Shown piece after piece: positions 5,546 through 10,528 of a stretch of 10,528 bases of DNA. A model generated the notes under the pieces. It was given only the letters and a program-made list of their open reading frames with translations, made no database searches and had not been told where the DNA came from. The stretch's first letter is position 1. Each line of letters begins with the position of its first letter. The position numbers and the translations under genes were made by a program. Origin of the DNA: JAIVJN01 sp036732565 (GTDB lineage: Bacteria; Acidobacteriota; Vicinamibacteria; Vicinamibacterales; UBA2999); assembly GCA_036732565.1 (NCBI GenBank), contig DAINCF010000241.1, positions 1-10,528 on the forward strand, given 5' to 3'.

Positions 5546-8173
5546 ATGAACCTCCAAAAATTCACCGAGAAAGCGCGCGAAGCGATCCTGGCAACGCCGC
5601 AGTTGGCGTCCGAGCTGAACCACGCGCAGGTCGAGCCCGAGCACTTGCTCGTCGCGCTTGCCGAGCAGACCGACGGTGTGGTGCCGGCGGTGCTGCGGCA
5701 GATGCAGCTCGATCCCGCCGAGCTCGCACGGGCGCTGCGCGATCGGCTGAACGCGCTGCCGAAAGCGTACGGCGGCGCCGAGCCTCACCTGTCGCCTCGT
5801 TTGCGCGTCGTGCTCGACGCCGCGCAGGCCGACGCCAAGTCGATGCAGGACGAGTACGTCAGCACCGAACATCTGCTGTTGGGGGTCCTCGCGGAGACCG
5901 GTCGCTCCCCCGCGCTCGAGGCGCTGCGCGCGCGCGGTGTCACGCGCGACAAGGTGCTCGAGGCGCTGACCGCGATTCGTGGGAATCAGCGGGTCACTGA
6001 CGAGAACCCCGAGAACAAGTATCAGGCGCTCGAAAAATATGGTCGCGAGCTCACCGAGCTGGCGCGCCGGGGCAAGCTGGACCCGGTGATCGGTCGGGAC
6101 GAAGAAGTGCGGCGCGTGATTCAAGTGCTCTCGCGCCGGACCAAGAACAACCCGGTGCTCATCGGCGAGCCCGGGGTCGGCAAGACGGCCATCGTCGAGG
6201 GCCTGGCACAGCGGATCGTGCGGGGCGACGTTCCCGAGGGCCTCAAGGACAAGAAGATCGTCGCGCTCGACATGGGCGCGCTCGTCGCCGGTGCGAAGTA
6301 CCGCGGCGAGTTCGAAGAGCGCCTCAAGGCCGTGCTGACGGAAATCGTACAGTCCGAAGGCCAAATCGTCTTGTTCATCGATGAGCTGCACACCGTGGTC
6401 GGCGCCGGCGCCGCTGAAGGTTCGTTGGACGCGTCCAACATGCTGAAGCCGATGCTCGCTCGCGGCGAGCTCCACATGATCGGCGCGACGACGCTCGACG
6501 AATATCGCAGGCACATCGAAAAGGATGCGGCGTTGGAGCGGCGGTTCCAGCCGGTGGTCGTCGGCGAGCCTACCGTCGAGGACACCATCAGCATCCTGCG
6601 CGGGCTGCGCGAGCGCTATGAGATCCACCACGGCGTGAAGTTCAAGGACTCCGCGCTGGTCGCGGCCGCCGTGCTCTCGCATCGCTACATCACCGATCGG
6701 TTTCTGCCGGACAAGGCCATCGACCTGATGGACGAGGCGGCGGCGCGCCTACGCATGGAGATCGACTCGATGCCGGCGGAGCTCGACGAAGTCCGTCGCC
6801 GCATCATGCAGCTCGAGATCGAGCGCGAGGCGCTCCGCAAGGAAAAAGACACGGCGTCCCAGGAGCGGCTGAGCCGACTCGAGCGCGAGCTCGCCGATCT
6901 CAAGGAACAGCAGGACGCGCTCAACGCGCATTGGGAGCAGGAGAAGGAGGCGCTTCAGTCGGCGCGGAAGCTGCGGGAACAACTGGAGCAGGTGCGACTC
7001 GAGGTCGAGCGGGCCCAGCGGGCCGGCGACTACGCCACGGCGTCGGAGCTGCAATACGGCCGTGTGCCCGATCTCGAGCGGCAGATCCGCGAGCAGGAGG
7101 CGAAGCTCGCCGCGTTGCAAACCAGCCGCAAGATGCTGAAGGAAGAAGTCGACGAAGAGGATATCGCCGAGGTCGTCGGCAAGTGGACGGGCATTCCCGT
7201 GAGCCGCCTGCTGGAAGGCGAAATTCAGAAGCTCCTCCGGATGGAGGAACGACTGCATCAGCGCGTCATCGGTCAGGATGAAGCGATCCAGGCGGTCGCC
7301 AATGCCATCCGCCGTGCGCGCGCCGGACTACAGGATCCCGATCGTCCGCTCGGCAGCTTCATCTTTCTCGGCCCAACCGGTGTGGGCAAGACCGAGCTTG
7401 CGCGGGCGCTCGCCGAGTTCCTCTTCGACGATGAGCACTCGATGATTCGGATCGACATGTCGGAGTATCAGGAGAAGCACACGGTCTCTCGTCTGATCGG
7501 CGCGCCCCCCGGATATATCGGCTACGACGAGGCCGGTCAGCTCACCGAAGCGGTGCGTCGCCGTCCGTACTCGGTCGTGCTCTTCGACGAGGTCGAGAAA
7601 GCTCATCCCGAGGTCCTGAACGTCATGCTGCAGCTGCTCGACGATGGGCGGCTGACCGACAACAAAGGACGCACGGTGGACTTCAAGAACACCGTCGTCA
7701 TCATGACCTCCAACCTCGGCAGTCAGTACATCGCCGACCTGTCCTCGTCGGTCGATTCGAGCTCGGAAACCGTGGAGGTGGCAGAGGGTGTTCGTCGCCA
7801 GGTGATGGAGGCGCTGCGGCAGCATTTCCGTCCGGAATTTCTGAATCGCGTCGACGAGATCATCTTCTTCCATCCGCTGTCGCGGCGGCAGCTTGCCTCG
7901 ATCGTGGACATCCAGCTCCGCGGGCTCGTCAAGCGGCTCGAAGAGCGGAAGATCCAGGTCACGCTCACCGATGCCGCGAAGGACTTCCTGGTGCGGGAGG
8001 GGTATGATCCAATCTATGGGGCTCGCCCGTTGAAGCGGACGATCCAGCGCCGCGTGCTCGACCCGCTAGCGCTTCGGGTCCTTGAGGGCGAGTTCGGCGA
8101 GGGCGATCACGTGGTCGTTGACGCGGGTCCGGACGGTTTGCGCTTCTCGAAGAGCGAGGTTTCTATTGCCTAG
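5546..8173 (+). CDS. clpB: ATP-dependent disaggregase ClpB (Hsp104 family)
   Basis: An 875-residue, full-length Hsp100 protein that threads aggregated proteins through a hexameric pore with help from DnaK/DnaJ. Residues 1-145 form the double Clp-N domain (MNLQKFTEKAREAI; VEPEHLLVAL). NBD1 has Walker A GEPGVGKT (207-214), Walker B VLFIDE (275-280) and Arg-finger pair ERR (331-333). A long charged coiled-coil M-domain spans about 405-535 and separates ClpB from ClpA or ClpC. NBD2 has Walker A GPTGVGKT (609-616), Walker B VVLFDE (677-682), the pore loop GYIGYDEAG and the sensor-2 motif GARPLKR (825-831). There is no IGF/L ClpP-binding loop, so it is not a protease partner. ATG 5546 matches the family's MNLxKFTEKA start; ATG 5540 in the same frame would add two residues. 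No good Shine-Dalgarno is seen at either. Confidence 0.98.
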   Translation: MNLQKFTEKAREAILATPQLASELNHAQVEPEHLLVALAEQTDGVVPAVLRQMQLDPAELARALRDRLNALPKAYGGAEPHLSPRLRVVLDAAQADAKSMQDEYVSTEHLLLGVLAETGRSPALEALRARGVTRDKVLEALTAIRGNQRVTDENPENKYQALEKYGRELTELARRGKLDPVIGRDEEVRRVIQVLSRRTKNNPVLIGEPGVGKTAIVEGLAQRIVRGDVPEGLKDKKIVALDMGALVAGAKYRGEFEERLKAVLTEIVQSEGQIVLFIDELHTVVGAGAAEGSLDASNMLKPMLARGELHMIGATTLDEYRRHIEKDAALERRFQPVVVGEPTVEDTISILRGLRERYEIHHGVKFKDSALVAAAVLSHRYITDRFLPDKAIDLMDEAAARLRMEIDSMPAELDEVRRRIMQLEIEREALRKEKDTASQERLSRLERELADLKEQQDALNAHWEQEKEALQSARKLREQLEQVRLEVERAQRAGDYATASELQYGRVPDLERQIREQEAKLAALQTSRKMLKEEVDEEDIAEVVGKWTGIPVSRLLEGEIQKLLRMEERLHQRVIGQDEAIQAVANAIRRARAGLQDPDRPLGSFIFLGPTGVGKTELARALAEFLFDDEHSMIRIDMSEYQEKHTVSRLIGAPPGYIGYDEAGQLTEAVRRRPYSVVLFDEVEKAHPEVLNVMLQLLDDGRLTDNKGRTVDFKNTVVIMTSNLGSQYIADLSSSVDSSSETVEVAEGVRRQVMEALRQHFRPEFLNRVDEIIFFHPLSRRQLASIVDIQLRGLVKRLEERKIQVTLTDAAKDFLVREGYDPIYGARPLKRTIQRRVLDPLALRVLEGEFGEGDHVVVDAGPDGLRFSKSEVSIA
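8156..8159 (+). promoter_or_regulatory. Ribosome binding site supporting a TTG start of ftsH
   Basis: GAGG within the end of clpB lies 6 nt before TTG 8166. The alternative GTG at 8181 has no purine-rich sequence at proper distance, so the TTG start is favoured. Confidence 0.5.
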
Positions 8174-10025
8174 TCCATCCGTGCCGCCGGGAGGGTCCCG
8201 GGACCGGCGTTCGCTGCCACCGCGCTCGACTGCCCTGTGGTGGGTGCTGGGCGCGCTGTTCATTCTGGCGATTGGCCAGGCGTACTTGCTCACGCCCAGC
8301 GGACGGCAGATTCCCTATTCCGAGTTCAAGCAGCTGGTGCGCACGGATCAGGTGGCTGAGGTCACGGTTGGCGACACGACCATCCGCGGCGTGCTCAAGA
8401 AGGCGGACGGCTCGCCGAACTTCACGACGACGCGCATCGACGATCCGAAGCTCGTGGAGGACATGGATGGGCACGGCGTGAAGTACTCGGGCGAGGTCGT
8501 CAGCCGCTGGCTGCCTGAAGTGCTCGGCTGGGTCGTCCCGATTCTCCTGCTCGTGGCCCTGTGGTCGTTCTTCTTCCGCCGGATTGGCGGCGCCGAGGGT
8601 GGCGTGATGTCGTTCGCCCGCAGCAAGGCGAAGATCTACGCCGACGACGATGTCAAGGTCAGCTTTGCCGACGTCGCTGGCGTCGACGAAGCGGAGGAAG
8701 AGCTACGGGAGATCGTGGAGTTCCTGAAGACCCCGCGGAAGTACACGAACCTCGGCGGCAAGATCCCGAAGGGGGTGTTGCTCGTCGGTCCGCCCGGCAC
8801 CGGCAAGACGCTCCTTGCTCGAGCGGTCGCCGGCGAGGCCAAGGTGCCGTTCTTCAGCTTGAGCGGCTCAGAATTCGTCGAGATGTTCGTCGGCGTCGGC
8901 GCTGCGCGGGTGCGCGATCTGTTCTCGCAGGCCGAGGCCAAGGCGCCGTGCATCGTCTTCATCGACGAGCTCGATGCGCTGGGCAAAGTGCGAGTGCAGA
9001 GTCCCATCGGCAGCCATGAGGAGCGCGAGCAGACGCTCAACCAGTTGCTGGCCGAGATGGACGGGTTCGACGCGCGCAAGGCCATCATCATCATGGGCGC
9101 GACGAACCGGCCTGAGGTATTGGACCCTGCCCTGCTCCGGCCCGGCCGCTTCGATCGCCAGGTGCTCGTCGACAAGCCGGACATCAACGGCCGCGAACAG
9201 GTACTGCGCATTCACGTCAAGAACGTGCGGCTGGCGGCGGAGGTGGACTTGCGCAAAGTGGCGGCGCGGACGGCGGGGTTCGCCGGCGCCGACCTCGCCA
9301 ACCTGGTCAACGAAGCGGCGCTGCTGGCGGCGCGGCACGACAAGCAGGCCGTGGACATGCGCGACTTCGAGGAGGCGATCGATCGGCTGATCGCCGGCCT
9401 CGAGAAGAAGCGCGTGATGAACCAGAAGGAGCGCGAGATCGTCGCCTATCACGAGTCAGGGCACGCGCTGGTGGCGAGCACGCTGACGGGCATGGATCCG
9501 GTGCACAAGATCTCGATCGTGCAGCGCGGCTTCGGCGCGCTCGGCTACACGATGCAGTTGCCGCTCGAGGATCGCTACCTCATGCAGCGCCGAGACCTTT
9601 ACAACCAGCTTGCGGTGCTCCTCGGCGGCCGCTCGGCGGAAGAGATTGCGCTCAACGAGATCTCGACCGGTGCGCAGAACGATTTGCAGCGCGCCACCGA
9701 CATCGCGCGCTCGATGGTCACGGAATGGGGCATGAGCGACCGCGCCGGTGCGATCAACCTCGATCATGGCCGCCGGAATCGCTATCTGGACGTCGGCATG
9801 CCCCAGGAGCGCGGCCTCTACAGCGAGGAAACCGCCCGCCTGATCGACGAAGAAGTCAAAGCCATCGTCCTCAACGCCCACAACGAGGCGCGCCGCATCC
9901 TGCGCGACAAGCGCGACCTGCTCGAGCGCGTCACCCGTCGCCTGCTGGAAAAAGAGGTCATGGAAGGCGAAGAGCTGCGCGCGATGATCGCCTCGGACGG
10001 CCTCAAGCCGGCGGCGCACGGATAA
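8166..10025 (+). CDS. ftsH: ATP-dependent zinc metalloprotease FtsH
   Basis: A 619-residue membrane AAA+ protease that degrades misassembled membrane proteins and unstable regulators. A Pro/Arg-rich N-tail (1-22) precedes the first membrane helix (about 24-42). A periplasmic domain of about 75 residues follows (IPYSEFKQLV at its start), then the second helix (about 118-138). The AAA domain has Walker A GPPGTGKT (208-215), pore motif FVG (241-243), Walker B IVFIDE (263-268) and the second region of homology with LLRPGRFDR (Arg325, Arg328). The M41 protease domain has the zinc site HESGH (429-433), with Asp506 in TGAQNDLQRAT as third ligand. All catalytic residues are present. Translation probably begins at TTG 8166, overlapping the clpB stop by 8 nt; GTG 8181 is an alternative (614 residues). 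ftsH in an hspR-clpB operon places it under the same heat-shock control. Confidence 0.97.
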   Translation: MPSPSVPPGGSRDRRSLPPRSTALWWVLGALFILAIGQAYLLTPSGRQIPYSEFKQLVRTDQVAEVTVGDTTIRGVLKKADGSPNFTTTRIDDPKLVEDMDGHGVKYSGEVVSRWLPEVLGWVVPILLLVALWSFFFRRIGGAEGGVMSFARSKAKIYADDDVKVSFADVAGVDEAEEELREIVEFLKTPRKYTNLGGKIPKGVLLVGPPGTGKTLLARAVAGEAKVPFFSLSGSEFVEMFVGVGAARVRDLFSQAEAKAPCIVFIDELDALGKVRVQSPIGSHEEREQTLNQLLAEMDGFDARKAIIIMGATNRPEVLDPALLRPGRFDRQVLVDKPDINGREQVLRIHVKNVRLAAEVDLRKVAARTAGFAGADLANLVNEAALLAARHDKQAVDMRDFEEAIDRLIAGLEKKRVMNQKEREIVAYHESGHALVASTLTGMDPVHKISIVQRGFGALGYTMQLPLEDRYLMQRRDLYNQLAVLLGGRSAEEIALNEISTGAQNDLQRATDIARSMVTEWGMSDRAGAINLDHGRRNRYLDVGMPQERGLYSEETARLIDEEVKAIVLNAHNEARRILRDKRDLLERVTRRLLEKEVMEGEELRAMIASDGLKPAAHG

Positions 10026-10030
10026 CGTCG

Positions 10031-10303
10031 GTTCCGCACGAAGGTTCCACACCAAGGTTCCTCACGAGAGTTCCGCACGGAGGTTCGGTTCCTCACGAGA
10101 GTTCCGCACACAGGTTTGGTTCGTTACGACGGTTTCTCACGAAGGAAGCTGCGTGCGAACCCTCGTCCGAGTGAACCGTGTGTGGAACCTTCGTGCGGAA
10201 CCCACGTGTCGAACCGAACCTCCGTGCGGAACCCGCGTGCCGAACTGAACCTCCGTGCGGAACCCGCGCGCGGAACCTCCGTGTGGAACGTTTCGTGCGG
10301 AAC
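10031..10303. repeat. Mirror array of 13-bp and 5-bp units (two ~114-bp arms)
   Basis: The left arm (10031-10144) is a run of units close to GTTCCGCACGAAG, with lengths 13,13,13,13,5,13,13,5,13,13; the 5-mers are GTTCG (10083-10087) and GTTTG (10114-10118). The right arm (10189-10303) carries the same units reverse-complemented, and read from its far end gives 14,13,13,13,5,13,13,5,13,13, with 5-mers at 10246-10250 and 10215-10219. Unit 4 of the left arm and its partner at 10251-10263 are perfectly complementary. The 44-nt centre (10145-10188) holds degenerate units. Single-stranded RNA or DNA could fold into a rod of over 100 imperfect pairs. The array fills the ftsH-padR gap. The short frames across it are periodic and show no gene-like features, so no protein is called. 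Function unknown. Confidence 0.88.
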
Positions 10304-10308
10304 CACCG

Positions 10309-10314
10309 TATAAT
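10309..10314 (+). promoter_or_regulatory. -10 box of the padR-like gene
   Basis: A perfect TATAAT lies 15 nt before the ATG at 10330. The -35 position falls inside the last repeat units (around 10285-10292, GGAACGTT) and does not resemble TTGACA, so the promoter may need an activator or rely on its strong -10. Predicted transcription would begin near 10320-10322, giving a leader of about 8-10 nt. Confidence 0.6.
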
Positions 10315-10331
10315 GCCTGCATTGCAGACAT
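10313..10331. promoter_or_regulatory. Putative PadR-type operator dyad
   Basis: ATGCCTGCA-T-TGCAGACAT is an inverted repeat with 9-bp arms (8 of 9 pairs match) around a single central T. It overlaps the -10 box and the start codon of the padR-like gene. PadR-family operators commonly carry ATGT...ACAT-type dyads at their own promoters; here the left half reads ATGC. Autorepression is inferred from position and symmetry. Confidence 0.5.
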
Positions 10332-10528
10332 GAAGCCCACACCCTATCTCGGAGAGTTCGAATACGCGGTCCTGCTCGCCATCCTACAGTTGGACCGCGA
10401 GACCTATGCCGTGCCGGTGCGCGAGCTGCTGGAATCGCGCACCGGGCGGCCGGTGGCGCGCGGCGCGCTGTACACGGCGCTGGAGCGACTCGAAGCGAAG
10501 GGCTGCCTGCGCTCGCGGATGGGCGATC
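10330..10528 (+). CDS. PadR-family transcriptional regulator (partial, 3' end missing)
   Basis: The first 66 codons of a PadR-like winged-helix repressor run off the window edge. The sequence begins MKPTPYLGEFEYAVLLAI, continues with ETYAVPVRELLESRTGRPV (helices 2-3) and shows the family signature ARGALYTALERLEAKGCLRSR (recognition helix and start of the wing) at about residues 44-64. The C-terminal dimerisation helix is not visible. The LGEFEYAVLLAI start is typical of the acidobacterial PadR subgroup, which often stands before large duplicated ABC-type permease genes (ADOP); that neighbour cannot be checked here. ATG 10330 has no Shine-Dalgarno and lies close to the predicted transcription start, so a near-leaderless mRNA is likely. 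It is probably a separate unit from the chaperone operon because the mirror array and its own TATAAT separate them. Confidence 0.9.
   Translation, partial: MKPTPYLGEFEYAVLLAILQLDRETYAVPVRELLESRTGRPVARGALYTALERLEAKGCLRSRMGD

Noticed and set aside
4949..6682. 577-codon open frame on the minus strand
   Set aside because: It lies opposite dnaJ and clpB, whose protein motifs are unambiguous; its low-complexity His/Arg/Leu-rich product is typical of antisense frames in GC-rich genes.
10031..10303. CRISPR array
   Set aside because: Units are 13 bp, directly adjacent, degenerate and inverted in the second half, with no spacers of regular length.
10116..10342. Small proteins across the ftsH-padR gap on either strand
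   Set aside because: The frames simply translate the 13-bp repeat into periodic Arg/Pro/Val-rich peptides, have no binding site, and overlap each other on both strands.

Overview
The window is GC-rich and almost fully coding, apart from two repeat-built gaps of about 90 and 300 bases. An Acidobacteriota-like organism (possibly Vicinamibacteria) is the best guess. This rests on an HspR-type heat-shock regulator outside the Actinobacteria, a partial PadR regulator of the kind common in that phylum, frequent GTG/TTG starts, and intergenic short-repeat arrays. It is inference from family knowledge; no rRNA or other marker gene is present.

Left half, minus strand (4023 down to 67): a four-gene run with spacings of 7, -1 and 33 nt, so probably one transcript. 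In transcription order it holds a membrane-anchored SGNH-like protein, an AlgI-type MBOAT O-acyltransferase, an AlkD-like DNA alkylation repair protein and a TerC-family membrane protein. The first two look like a cell-envelope polysaccharide O-acetylation pair. The last two have no obvious link to it. A 25-bp tandem repeat containing a perfect 16-bp palindrome lies 3' of the TerC gene at the window edge.

Right half, plus strand (4078 to 10025): a proteostasis operon, hspR - dnaJ (CbpA type) - clpB - ftsH. A good sigma70-like promoter stands in front of it, overlapped by an imperfect HAIR-like inverted repeat with the expected 7-nt spacer. This suggests HspR autoregulates the operon and is relieved on heat shock. 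The repressor is followed by the J-protein co-chaperone, the ClpB disaggregase and the FtsH membrane protease, so refolding, disaggregation and degradation are linked. dnaK and grpE are not in the window.

The two long gaps in this half are made of short-unit repeats arranged as inverted arrays. The dnaJ-clpB gap carries 8-bp units forming a stem of about 29 bp, which overlaps the dnaJ stop codon. The ftsH-padR gap carries 13-bp units with 5-bp inserts, in two roughly 114-bp arms that mirror each other unit for unit. Beyond it are a TATAAT box, a dyad overlapping the box and the start codon, and the first 66 codons of a PadR-family regulator that runs off the window.
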